From the NCBI RefSeq assembly GCF_024661895.1, contig NZ_CP102453.1, positions 2,542,001-2,606,000 of the forward strand: 64,000 nt of DNA, in the 5' to 3' direction. The notes beneath the pieces are model-generated. The model saw nothing but the letters and a program-made list of their open reading frames with translations, did no database searches and was not told the origin of the DNA. Of the stretch, positions 29,694-41,133 are shown in pieces. Both the position numbers and the translations under genes were made by a program. The DNA is from Fundicoccus culcitae. Its GTDB lineage: Bacteria > Bacillota > Bacilli > Lactobacillales > Aerococcaceae. Within the stretch, counting starts at the first letter, position 1. The number at the start of each line of letters is the position of its first letter.

Positions 29694-31248
29694 GGCTCAA
29701 GAATTTTTGGTGTTGGTGAGAGAAATCTCACTGACACCTCTTTTTATGTAAACATATGAAAAAGCCAGTGAATTCCTATATAATTAAGTCACGACTCAAA
29801 ATCATAGATAGGAGAATTCACTTGGCTAATGCTCATTATATCGCAAAATTACTTAATATTACAGACGAAAGAATTGAATTTTCTGATACAATTACGCACG
29901 AAATGAAACGCAATGTCCATTGTAAAGTACTTGAAGGTCGATTATCCTATCCATTAAAAGCGTGTTTAAATTGTGGCATTATCAACCGATCCACAAAGGA
30001 TATGATTAAATATGGTTTTGATACCTCAACCATTACTTTAACTCATATTAATTTTCAACCGATTCTCCTTAAACTAAAGAAACAGCGCTATCGTTGTCAA
30101 CATTGCTCAACAACCTCTACCGTGACGACCTCTTTAGTTAATAAAGGCTGCTTTATTTCAAATGATATTAAGCGCACAATCGTCATGGAATTGACCCAAG
30201 TACAATCGATGAAATTAATCGCTCAACATCTATTTGTTTCACGACATACGGTAGCGACTCAACTAAAACGCGTTGGGAGTTCATTAGCTGCCCAAAAACG
30301 CTATCTACCGGAACATCTAGGGATTGATGAATTCAAATCAGTGAATAGTGTCACTCAGTCCATGAGCTGCATCTTAATGGACACCCACAACCATACCTTA
30401 GTCGATATTCTACCTGATCGAACGCAAAACGCCTTACGTGATTACTTTATGCGTTTCACATATGAAAGTCGACAACAAGTCAAAACAGTCACTATGGACA
30501 TGTATGGGCCATATTATCACTTCTTACAGCAGATTTTCCCAAATGCGAAGATGATTATCGATCGTTTCCACTTAGTTCAATTACTGAATCGCACACTGAA
30601 TCAAGAACGCATACGGCTGATGAATGATATTAGAAACCGTCGACCAAGAGACTATCGGAAACTTAAACAACAATGGAAACTCATTCTGAAGAATCGAGAT
30701 GATTTAGAATTCACAACCTATCAAACCCATCGGTTATATGACGGGTTAGTGACTGAAAAAAGTATGGTAAACTATTTACTCAATCTTGATAAACGATTTG
30801 AACAAGTTTATCATTTAGTAAACGACCTCAAGTCAGATATAGCACAACACAATTATAAGGCGTTTGAACGTGATTTATATGAAACACGAAAGTATCAATT
30901 ACCTCGTAAGGTCAGAACAACCATCCAAACCTTCATTTATTATTTACCAGCGATTAAAAACAGTTTAACTTATACGTTATCGAATGGTATCATCGAAGGA
31001 ACGAACAATAAGATAAAAAATATCAAGCGGAGTGGTTATGGTTATCGTAACTTTTCAAACTTAAGATATCGCATATTAATCACACAAAATCTCATTAAAA
31101 AAGATAAAGAAATACGGCCATTATTGTTTAAAGATGAAATAAGTAATAACAAAAGAATCGCTTAAAAAAATTGTGACTTAAAAAAACAGCCAGGCGTGAC
31201 TGCATCACGCTGGCCTACAAACTTACCAACACTAAAAAATCAAGAGCC
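29694..31248 (+). mobile_element. ISL3-family insertion sequence, copy 1 (1555 bp)
   Basis: Terminal inverted repeats of about 27 bp begin GGCTC at both ends (GGCTCAAGAATTTTTGG and, from the other side, GGCTCTTGATTTTTTAG). An exact 8-bp target duplication AAATTTTT flanks it at 29686-29693 and 31249-31256. The encoded transposase is identical to that of copy 2 at 33912-35466, which lies in the opposite orientation. Confidence 0.95.
29822..31165 (+). CDS. ISL3-family transposase (copy 1)
   Basis: 447 residues from a TTG behind AGGAG; the frame is open 22 codons further upstream to an ATG without a ribosome site. Zinc-finger pairs CLNCGI and CQHCSTTST lie in the first ~100 residues, followed by a helix-turn-helix (SMKLIAQHLFVSRHTVATQL). 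The DDE catalytic domain includes LGIDEFKS, TMDMYGPYYHF, IIDRFHLVQL and, near the end, NGIIEGTNNKIKNIKR with the catalytic Glu. No frameshift or stop is seen, so it is probably functional. Confidence 0.93.
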   Translation: MANAHYIAKLLNITDERIEFSDTITHEMKRNVHCKVLEGRLSYPLKACLNCGIINRSTKDMIKYGFDTSTITLTHINFQPILLKLKKQRYRCQHCSTTSTVTTSLVNKGCFISNDIKRTIVMELTQVQSMKLIAQHLFVSRHTVATQLKRVGSSLAAQKRYLPEHLGIDEFKSVNSVTQSMSCILMDTHNHTLVDILPDRTQNALRDYFMRFTYESRQQVKTVTMDMYGPYYHFLQQIFPNAKMIIDRFHLVQLLNRTLNQERIRLMNDIRNRRPRDYRKLKQQWKLILKNRDDLEFTTYQTHRLYDGLVTEKSMVNYLLNLDKRFEQVYHLVNDLKSDIAQHNYKAFERDLYETRKYQLPRKVRTTIQTFIYYLPAIKNSLTYTLSNGIIEGTNNKIKNIKRSGYGYRNFSNLRYRILITQNLIKKDKEIRPLLFKDEISNNKRIA

Positions 31249-31272
31249 AAATTTTTTAAGTTGTATTGACTC

Positions 31273-32442
31273 CTAAGCTATTGCCGTAGCGGGAGTCTTT
31301 TTTTGTTTACCTGGATCATAGGACTCTCCTGTATCAATTAGAGCGTAAACAATCCTAAGTATTTTATGAGCTAGAGCAACAATTCCCTTACTTTTCTGAT
31401 TGCGTTCTTTAAACTTATAATATACCGAACGGAAATCTTGGTTGTTTGAACGCCCAGCTATTAATCCGGCACGACACAACGCGGCTTTTAAATAACGATT
31501 CCCTCGCGTCGTTTTAGACCCGTATTGAATCCCTGCTGACTCATAACTACCTGGACATAAGCCTGCCCATGAAGCTAATTTCTCAGCTGTTTCAAACGCA
31601 TCCACTGTTGGCCCTATTTCAGCTAGGATAACTTGTGCCGTTGTTCGACTCACACCAGGGATCTCAAGGAGCCGAAGATACACATCTTCATATTTTTCAA
31701 TGTGTTCTTCAATATAGTACTCACATTCCTGACATTCTGTCTCTAAACGGTTAATCGTCTCTAATTCTAGCTTGAGAAGTTGCCGATTCACTTTGGTTAA
31801 GGAACCATTCATGGCTTCAACTAATTGTGGAAGCGTCGCAAGGACACGTTTATGCACTTTATCTTCAAGCGTCTTTTCTGTAATTGCTTCTCCATTAATA
31901 AACATGTGAAGAAGTGTTTGCCCCGTTTTTCCAAAGATATCACTCAGGTAAGAACTTAATTTGAAATTAGAACGCTGTAAGATATCATGGACTTGGTTTT
32001 TCCGACGCGTTAAATCTTCTTTCACCGATGAACGATGACGCGTCAATTGCCTTAAATCTTGAATATCTCGATCAGGAACATAGGAACCATTAACTAACCC
32101 ACATCGTCCTAATTCCGCAATCCATTGAGCATCCTTAATATCTGTTTTTCGCCCAGGGACTTGTTTAATATGCTGAGCATTGGCTAGAATCATTTGAAAC
32201 TGATAAGGTTCCAAAATATTCCATATAGGTCGCCAATACTGTCCTGTACTTTCCATCAGAACAGTCGTAATACCCAATTTAACAAGCCACTGGGCACAAG
32301 CATGTAGCTCCATGGTTGTTGTACCAAACGTTTTGAGTTCTCTCTTAGGTTTAGCGTTAGTCATTTCTCCAATTAACACACAAACCGTAATTTTTGACTT
32401 ATGAACATCGATTCCTGCACATTTTTCCACCATAACATCCAT
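31273..32442 (-). CDS. IS110-family transposase (DEDD recombinase)
   Basis: 389 residues. The N-terminal RuvC-like DEDD domain opens with CAGIDVHKSKITVCVL and includes LMESTGQYWRPIW and GRKTDIKDAQWIAEL. The C-terminal Tnp domain has LLEIPGVSRTTAQVILAEIG, then LASWAGLCPGSYESAGI and TTRGNRYLKAALCRAG, which carries the catalytic Ser region. This is the recombinase class shown to be guided by a bridge RNA encoded beside it. The coding frame is intact. Only about 16 bp lie between its stop codon and the ISL3 copy 1 target duplication. Confidence 0.93.
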   Translation of the reverse strand: MDVMVEKCAGIDVHKSKITVCVLIGEMTNAKPKRELKTFGTTTMELHACAQWLVKLGITTVLMESTGQYWRPIWNILEPYQFQMILANAQHIKQVPGRKTDIKDAQWIAELGRCGLVNGSYVPDRDIQDLRQLTRHRSSVKEDLTRRKNQVHDILQRSNFKLSSYLSDIFGKTGQTLLHMFINGEAITEKTLEDKVHKRVLATLPQLVEAMNGSLTKVNRQLLKLELETINRLETECQECEYYIEEHIEKYEDVYLRLLEIPGVSRTTAQVILAEIGPTVDAFETAEKLASWAGLCPGSYESAGIQYGSKTTRGNRYLKAALCRAGLIAGRSNNQDFRSVYYKFKERNQKSKGIVALAHKILRIVYALIDTGESYDPGKQKKTPATAIA

Positions 32443-32690
32443 TGGGATCCCTCCAAAATAGATTTAAAGCAGGGAAACATTCTGTAGCAGTGTATTTTTA
32501 TTTCAATGCTCGAAGCATAGTCCATTCATCTCGAAGAATGTTTCGTCCATTTTATTTATCGGGTGCGGCAACACCATTAATATCTCGGACTTGTCTGCTT
32601 TCAAACTCATTATATCAAGAATGAATGTCAATGGCTTTTAATCGTCATTCGGATTGCGAAGCAATCTCATTGTTTATTTAGAAAAACTTA
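32443..32690 (-). ncRNA. Candidate IS110 bridge RNA / left-end noncoding region
   Basis: The ~250 bp upstream of the IS110 transposase start have no ORF but several nested dyads: GAAACATTCT/AGAATGTTTC (32474-32483 with 32535-32544) enclosing ATGC/GCAT (32506-32518), GAATGA/TCATTC (32619-32650) and GATTGC/GCAATC (32652-32666). IS110-group elements place their bridge RNA in the noncoding end upstream of the gene, so the location and paired-stem structure fit. Exact ends, the guide loops and the element boundary are not resolved. Confidence 0.4.
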
Positions 32691-32739
32691 AAAGTGGAAT
32701 TGCGGTTTTTTTGTGTACTTATATATAGTAAGAAAGGAT

Positions 32740-33657
32740 GTGAAAAATGGAAAAAATGAAGAGCTAGTGTATTTGGAGATCTTGGATGCGCGAGGTGTTC
32801 TCTTTGGTGAAAAGCGTAAGGAAAAATTATATACCTACACAATGGGCTATGAAGGTGAACGTGAATTTTTGGAATGGTCGCAGCGGTATTTACATAGTAA
32901 TTGGCGAATTGAAAATGATTTTTGGTTTTTAGATGGTAAGGCTATGCAAGCAGATTTTATCTTAATGTCTGCATATATATGGAACCTGATTGAGGTAAAG
33001 AATTACTATGGGCATTTTACATATAAGGATGGTTTATGTTGGCATAACAATAAGTTGATTGATGATGATATTTTTGACGTAATGAAACAACGGATCAATC
33101 GCATAGGGAAAATAGCAGTAGCCGTTGATCATCGGATTGAAGTACGGCCTGTTTTTGTGTTCATTAATCAACATGGCCAATTGCATATGCACCAGAAACC
33201 GCCCTTTGAAGTGTTGCAACGTAATCAACTGGTCGAGTTTTTAGAAGGACTAGGTTATGTTGAACCGATGACGGCTAACCTATCTAATCGGATTACTCAG
33301 CAACTTGATCGTAACCGCATTGCTTATGGAATCAACTACACACGACTAGATCCAACGGTATTGACTCAAATGAGAAAAGGAATTTACTGCGCGAATTGTA
33401 AATCATTCGAAGTGAATATCAATAAACCAGGGATTCAATGTCGGCAATGTGGTACAAAGGAATCGATTGAGTCAGTCATTTGTCGCCACGCTAAAGAATT
33501 ATCGATTATTGTGCATAATCTCCCAGAGATGCTGAACTCAAAAAATTTGAATTTTTTAATGGCAAACCAGTTATCCCTACGAACAACTCGCAAATATTTA
33601 AGTAAAAACTTCGAAAAAGAAGGGAAATCTAGAAAAACCTACTACAAAATCAAATAA
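32740..33657 (+). CDS. NERD-domain (nuclease-related) protein with zinc ribbon
   Basis: About 305 residues. GYEGEREFLEW (about 20-30), QADFILMSAYIWNLIEVKNYYG (about 65-85) and VRPVFVFIN form the NERD domain, with the D...ExK-like arrangement of nuclease relatives. A zinc ribbon follows (CANC...CRQC, about 220-240). The 5' end is doubtful: GTG 32740 lies one base after AGAAAGGA, too close; an ATG at 32747 has ideal spacing but hits a stop after six codons in another frame. The gene may start later or carry a small frameshift. It lies between an IS110 element and array 2. Confidence 0.6.
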   Translation: MKNGKNEELVYLEILDARGVLFGEKRKEKLYTYTMGYEGEREFLEWSQRYLHSNWRIENDFWFLDGKAMQADFILMSAYIWNLIEVKNYYGHFTYKDGLCWHNNKLIDDDIFDVMKQRINRIGKIAVAVDHRIEVRPVFVFINQHGQLHMHQKPPFEVLQRNQLVEFLEGLGYVEPMTANLSNRITQQLDRNRIAYGINYTRLDPTVLTQMRKGIYCANCKSFEVNINKPGIQCRQCGTKESIESVICRHAKELSIIVHNLPEMLNSKNLNFLMANQLSLRTTRKYLSKNFEKEGKSRKTYYKIK

Positions 33658-33665
33658 ATATCCCA

Positions 33666-33825
33666 TTTCTGGCACCAACTCAAAAATGGTGCCATAAACA
33701 GCGTGTTTCCGGCACCAACTTAAAAGCGGTGCCACCAACAGTGAGTTTCCGGCACCAACTCAAAAGAGGTGCCACCAACAGCGTGTTTCCGGTACCAACT
33801 CAAAAGAGGTGCCATCAACAGCTGA
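33666..33825. repeat. 40-bp dyad repeat, array 2 (4 units)
   Basis: Units start at 33666, 33706, 33746 and 33786, period exactly 40 bp. Each contains GGCACC...GGTGCC (one GGTACC) as an inner dyad. The array begins a few bases after the NERD gene stop codon. Confidence 0.9.
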
Positions 33826-33874
33826 TTACATAAGCTTTTTATTTATGAAAATAATTAAATTTGCATTTTCAAAA

Positions 33875-33911
33875 AAGAAACCGTTGACATTATAAAATTT
33901 TATGATATATT
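33875..33911 (+). promoter_or_regulatory. Orphaned bgl promoter with cre-like box, cut off by ISL3
   Basis: TTGACA (33884-33889), 16-bp spacer, TATATT (33906-33911), a near-consensus sigmaA promoter. AAGAAACCGTTGACA (33875-33889) fits the cre consensus with one mismatch and overlaps the -35. The ISL3 element begins at the next base; its target duplication GATATATT includes the -10. Joining the flanks restores a promoter about eight bases before the LicT antiterminator sequence at 35483. Confidence 0.8.
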
Positions 33912-35466
33912 GGCTCTTGATTTTTTAGTGTTGGTAAGTTTGTAGGCCAGCGTGATGCAGTCACGCCTGGCTGTTTTTTTAAGTCACAATTTTTTTAAGC
34001 GATTCTTTTGTTATTACTTATTTCATCTTTAAACAATAATGGCCGTATTTCTTTATCTTTTTTAATGAGATTTTGTGTGATTAATATGCGATATCTTAAG
34101 TTTGAAAAGTTACGATAACCATAACCACTCCGCTTGATATTTTTTATCTTATTGTTCGTTCCTTCGATGATACCATTCGATAACGTATAAGTTAAACTGT
34201 TTTTAATCGCTGGTAAATAATAAATGAAGGTTTGGATGGTTGTTCTGACCTTACGAGGTAATTGATACTTTCGTGTTTCATATAAATCACGTTCAAACGC
34301 CTTATAATTGTGTTGTGCTATATCTGACTTGAGGTCGTTTACTAAATGATAAACTTGTTCAAATCGTTTATCAAGATTGAGTAAATAGTTTACCATACTT
34401 TTTTCAGTCACTAACCCGTCATATAACCGATGGGTTTGATAGGTTGTGAATTCTAAATCATCTCGATTCTTCAGAATGAGTTTCCATTGTTGTTTAAGTT
34501 TCCGATAGTCTCTTGGTCGACGGTTTCTAATATCATTCATCAGCCGTATGCGTTCTTGATTCAGTGTGCGATTCAGTAATTGAACTAAGTGGAAACGATC
34601 GATAATCATCTTCGCATTTGGGAAAATCTGCTGTAAGAAGTGATAATATGGCCCATACATGTCCATAGTGACTGTTTTGACTTGTTGTCGACTTTCATAT
34701 GTGAAACGCATAAAGTAATCACGTAAGGCGTTTTGCGTTCGATCAGGTAGAATATCGACTAAGGTATGGTTGTGGGTGTCCATTAAGATGCAGCTCATGG
34801 ACTGAGTGACACTATTCACTGATTTGAATTCATCAATCCCTAGATGTTCCGGTAGATAGCGTTTTTGGGCAGCTAATGAACTCCCAACGCGTTTTAGTTG
34901 AGTCGCTACCGTATGTCGTGAAACAAATAGATGTTGAGCGATTAATTTCATCGATTGTACTTGGGTCAATTCCATGACGATTGTGCGCTTAATATCATTT
35001 GAAATAAAGCAGCCTTTATTAACTAAAGAGGTCGTCACGGTAGAGGTTGTTGAGCAATGTTGACAACGATAGCGCTGTTTCTTTAGTTTAAGGAGAATCG
35101 GTTGAAAATTAATATGAGTTAAAGTAATGGTTGAGGTATCAAAACCATATTTAATCATATCCTTTGTGGATCGGTTGATAATGCCACAATTTAAACACGC
35201 TTTTAATGGATAGGATAATCGACCTTCAAGTACTTTACAATGGACATTGCGTTTCATTTCGTGCGTAATTGTATCAGAAAATTCAATTCTTTCGTCTGTA
35301 ATATTAAGTAATTTTGCGATATAATGAGCATTAGCCAAGTGAATTCTCCTATCTATGATTTTGAGTCGTGACTTAATTATATAGGAATTCACTGGCTTTT
35401 TCATATGTTTACATAAAAAGAGGTGTCAGTGAGATTTCTCTCACCAACACCAAAAATTCTTGAGCC
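33912..35466 (-). mobile_element. ISL3-family insertion sequence, copy 2 (1555 bp)
   Basis: Same length, ends and transposase as copy 1, inverted. The target duplication is GATATATT (33904-33911 and 35467-35474), different from that of copy 1. The element sits between a promoter and its downstream antitermination leader. Confidence 0.95.
33995..35338 (-). CDS. ISL3-family transposase (copy 2)
   Basis: 447 residues, identical in the whole encoded protein to copy 1. The same TTG start behind AGGAG is used. The gene reads leftwards, away from the beta-glucoside operon, so its own promoter would not drive that operon. Confidence 0.93.
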   Translation of the reverse strand: MANAHYIAKLLNITDERIEFSDTITHEMKRNVHCKVLEGRLSYPLKACLNCGIINRSTKDMIKYGFDTSTITLTHINFQPILLKLKKQRYRCQHCSTTSTVTTSLVNKGCFISNDIKRTIVMELTQVQSMKLIAQHLFVSRHTVATQLKRVGSSLAAQKRYLPEHLGIDEFKSVNSVTQSMSCILMDTHNHTLVDILPDRTQNALRDYFMRFTYESRQQVKTVTMDMYGPYYHFLQQIFPNAKMIIDRFHLVQLLNRTLNQERIRLMNDIRNRRPRDYRKLKQQWKLILKNRDDLEFTTYQTHRLYDGLVTEKSMVNYLLNLDKRFEQVYHLVNDLKSDIAQHNYKAFERDLYETRKYQLPRKVRTTIQTFIYYLPAIKNSLTYTLSNGIIEGTNNKIKNIKRSGYGYRNFSNLRYRILITQNLIKKDKEIRPLLFKDEISNNKRIA

Positions 35467-35482
35467 GATATATTTGTCCATA

Positions 35483-35510
35483 GGGTTGTTACTGATTTCT
35501 AGGCAATACC
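35483..35510 (+). promoter_or_regulatory. licT RAT: LicT-type ribonucleic antiterminator (RAT)
   Basis: The 28-nt sequence begins GGGTTGTTACTG and ends AGGCAATACC, which fits the RAT consensus bound by BglG/LicT proteins. Its last six bases overlap the left arm of the following terminator, so RAT folding and the terminator are mutually exclusive. Confidence 0.88.
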
Positions 35511-35566
35511 TAATTATGAATGTTTGAGGCATCTTTATGCCCAAATTCATAATTAGGTATTTTTTT
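35505..35566 (+). terminator. Leader terminator controlled by LicT
   Basis: A perfect 17-bp stem (AATACCTAATTATGAAT and complement), with a small inner GGCAT/ATGCC hairpin, followed by a run of T. It lies before licT and after the RAT: transcription stops unless LicT stabilises the RAT. Confidence 0.9.
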
Positions 35567-35600
35567 GTGCATTTTTTTATTTATAAGGAAGGAGGTTACT

Positions 35601-36440
35601 ATGATAATAAGTCAGGTTTTAAATAATAATGTTGTGTTGATAACTAAAAATGGAATTGAAAAAATTATTATCGGAACGGGAGTTGGTTTTCAAAAGAAAA
35701 TAGGCGATGAGATTGAGCCTGATAAGGTACAAAAAGTCTTTACTATTGATTCAGAGAACAGTTTAGATGAGATTAGTGCGGTCATTCGAAGTTTATCTAG
35801 CAAAGAATTAGACATTGTTTTATACATAGTCAATGATTTTAAAGAAAAAACCGATCTAGAAATAAGCGACTCAATTTTTGTTCCTTTAGCGGATCATATA
35901 CATTATTTACTGTCTAGAAGTCAGGAAGGCATCTATGTATCTAACCCGTTGCATTATGAAGTGAAATATCTATACCCCACTGAATTTGAATTGTGTAAAA
36001 CATATGTTGATTTTTTAAATGAAGCTTTTTATCAGGATATTCCAGATGAAGAAGCCAGCTCGATTTTGCTTCATTTTATCAATGCATCAAGAGTTGATTC
36101 AAACATGAAGGAGACAATGCAAAGGACGAAGATTATTAAGGATCTCCTTAATATCATCACCAATTATTTGAAAATTCAATTTGATAAAAGCAGCTATGCG
36201 TATCGAAGGTTTATTATCCATTTACAGCATTTTGTGAGTCGTGTATTGCAAGGAGGTTCTTACTCTTCCAGTGATAATTCGTTAGTCCATGTTGTCAGGG
36301 AGAGTTATACAAAAGAATCAGAATGTGTGGATCGAATAGCAAAATATCTGATTGATAATTTAAATGTGGCTATTACTAATGATGAATTTGTGTATCTCGT
36401 CATTCATCTTACAAAATTACGGAAAGATATAGAATCATAA
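35601..36440 (+). CDS. licT: BglG/LicT-family transcription antiterminator
   Basis: 279 residues. The RNA-binding CAT domain occupies about 1-55 (SQVLNNNVVLITKNG, GTGVGFQKKIGDEI). PRD1 has the His of LADHIHYLLSR and PRD2 has His residues in RRFIIHLQHF and VYLVIHLTKLR, sites phosphorylated by HPr and by the beta-glucoside EII. Start at ATG 35601 behind AAGGAGG; upstream in-frame ATG is in the terminator. It is the first gene of the operon licT-EIIBCA-6-phospho-beta-glucosidase and controls its own leader. Confidence 0.92.
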   Translation: MIISQVLNNNVVLITKNGIEKIIIGTGVGFQKKIGDEIEPDKVQKVFTIDSENSLDEISAVIRSLSSKELDIVLYIVNDFKEKTDLEISDSIFVPLADHIHYLLSRSQEGIYVSNPLHYEVKYLYPTEFELCKTYVDFLNEAFYQDIPDEEASSILLHFINASRVDSNMKETMQRTKIIKDLLNIITNYLKIQFDKSSYAYRRFIIHLQHFVSRVLQGGSYSSSDNSLVHVVRESYTKESECVDRIAKYLIDNLNVAITNDEFVYLVIHLTKLRKDIES

Positions 36441-39838
<3,398 letters not shown>

Positions 39839-39851
39839 AAAGAATTAAAAT

Positions 39852-39895
39852 AACACGAGCTTCACCACTGTGATAAGTGGTTAGGCTCGTGTTTT
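39852..39895 (+). terminator. Terminator of the licT operon
   Basis: AACACGAGC with GCTCGTGTT, plus an inner CCACT/AGTGG stem, followed by T residues. Confidence 0.85.
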
Positions 39896-40009
39896 GATGT
39901 TAAGTTTAATGGCTATTGTAACTACTAATCTACGCTGCTTCATGGTATCATTTAAGAAAATGACTATACTATTTGACTCTTTAGTGAATACTACGAAAGG
40001 GGAATGGGT

Positions 40010-40180
40010 ATGAAGAAAGATCCGGTGAAAGAAATCGTCGCAATCCAAAGGAAGAAAAAAATACGTGAACTTTTTCCTCAAGCTAAAGAAGGTAGACAAA
40101 GACCCAGAGATCCTGTTAAAAAAGTTTGGTTATTAGAACAAAAAAAGAAAATGGATGGGTATGAGATTGGGAATATTTAA
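40010..40180 (+). CDS. Small basic protein of unknown function (56 residues)
   Basis: An ATG seven bases after GAAAGGGGA opens a 56-codon frame ending in TAA, followed by a terminator. The product is strongly basic, opening MKKDPVKEIVAIQRKKKIRE, with RQRPRDPVKKVWLLEQKKK in the middle. I do not recognise it. Good ribosome site, own terminator and clean codon use support a real gene; an in-frame ATG two codons earlier is an alternative start. A nucleic-acid-binding role is only a guess from the charge. Confidence 0.6.
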   Translation: MKKDPVKEIVAIQRKKKIRELFPQAKEGRQRPRDPVKKVWLLEQKKKMDGYEIGNI

Positions 40181-40207
40181 TTAATGTGAAAACTTAATAC
40201 AAAAACA

Positions 40208-40252
40208 AACTGCGACTTTCACTTGCTAACAGGTGAGAATCGCGGTTTTTTT
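40208..40252 (+). terminator. Rho-independent terminator
   Basis: An 18-bp stem with G-U pairs (AACTGCGACTTTCACTTG against CAGGTGAGAATCGCGGTT), then a run of T. It ends the small-protein transcript. Confidence 0.85.
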
Positions 40253-41133
40253 AGTTTTGATTTCTCCTTTACTCTTTATACTTCTTTCCTCGTCTTATTT
40301 CTCATGCTTCTGCTGTTAGTTATAGAGAAAACTTAAAAGTACGAAAAATAATATGTATCACTAAATTGATTAATTTTAAATATGTAGAAATCGAAACGTT
40401 TAGTATTCGCTTATTATAATGATAAAAATTCTAATATAAGCAGTTCAACAAAAGTATAATGCATAAAATTTATTGTTGTTTATAATTAAAAAGACAAAAA
40501 AAGAGAAGTTTAACGTTTCGAATGAAAATTTAACATAAAATTAACAAATAGAATTTTATATAAAATATTTATTCGGATGTATAAAACAATATTCAAACTA
40601 AGATGATATTGTTTGTTAACTTATCGTATATAAAGCTGCTTAACAACCTTTAAATCGGGTTCAATTTAGAGCACAAACCAATAAAGCGTTTTCATAAATG
40701 AGATTAAATTGTTATATATTATTGAAATGAACATAAATTCATTTTGTATTTACTTTGATAATTTTGAGTAAATTTATTTTAAACAAATAAAATTTAAATT
40801 AGCATAATTTGAATTGAAAACGTTAAATAATTATAACGCAATTGCAAAATATTAAATACTAACGTAATATTTTAGCGTTTTTAGTCTATATTTTTTAGAT
40901 CTACTATATGCTAAAATTAATGTAATAGAGCGCGCTTTATATATTTTAATAATGTAAGCGCTTTATAACGATAAAAATAATTTATAGTAGCGGGTTTGGA
41001 TCAATCGAGAAATACGGAGGTATTTATTTAAGAAGGGAGTGGTGAGTATTCAGCTGCCATGTTGATGTAGCGGGAACAAAGAATTTTAGAATAGTTTGTT
41101 TTCGCTATTCCTATCCTAGAGAGGATGAATAGA
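40253..41133 (+). promoter_or_regulatory. Long AT-rich regulatory gap before the giant surface protein
   Basis: About 880 bp without a gene. Seen in it: AAAATATTA/TAATATTTT hairpin (40846-40873); GCGCTTTATA twice (near 40934 and 40961); TGTAAGCGCTTTATA (about 40955), a near match to cre; and ATCCT/AGGAT (41113-41126) which could pair over the ribosome site GAGAGG. No unambiguous -35/-10 pair is evident. It may hold several promoters or be a long leader. Confidence 0.45.

Noticed and set aside
29694-35466. Composite transposon formed by the two ISL3 copies
   Set aside because: Each copy has its own different 8-bp duplication (AAATTTTT, GATATATT), so they inserted separately.
41036-41066. Leader peptide before the surface protein
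   Set aside because: A GTG behind AAGGGAG opens only about eight codons; there is no regulatory context to support it.
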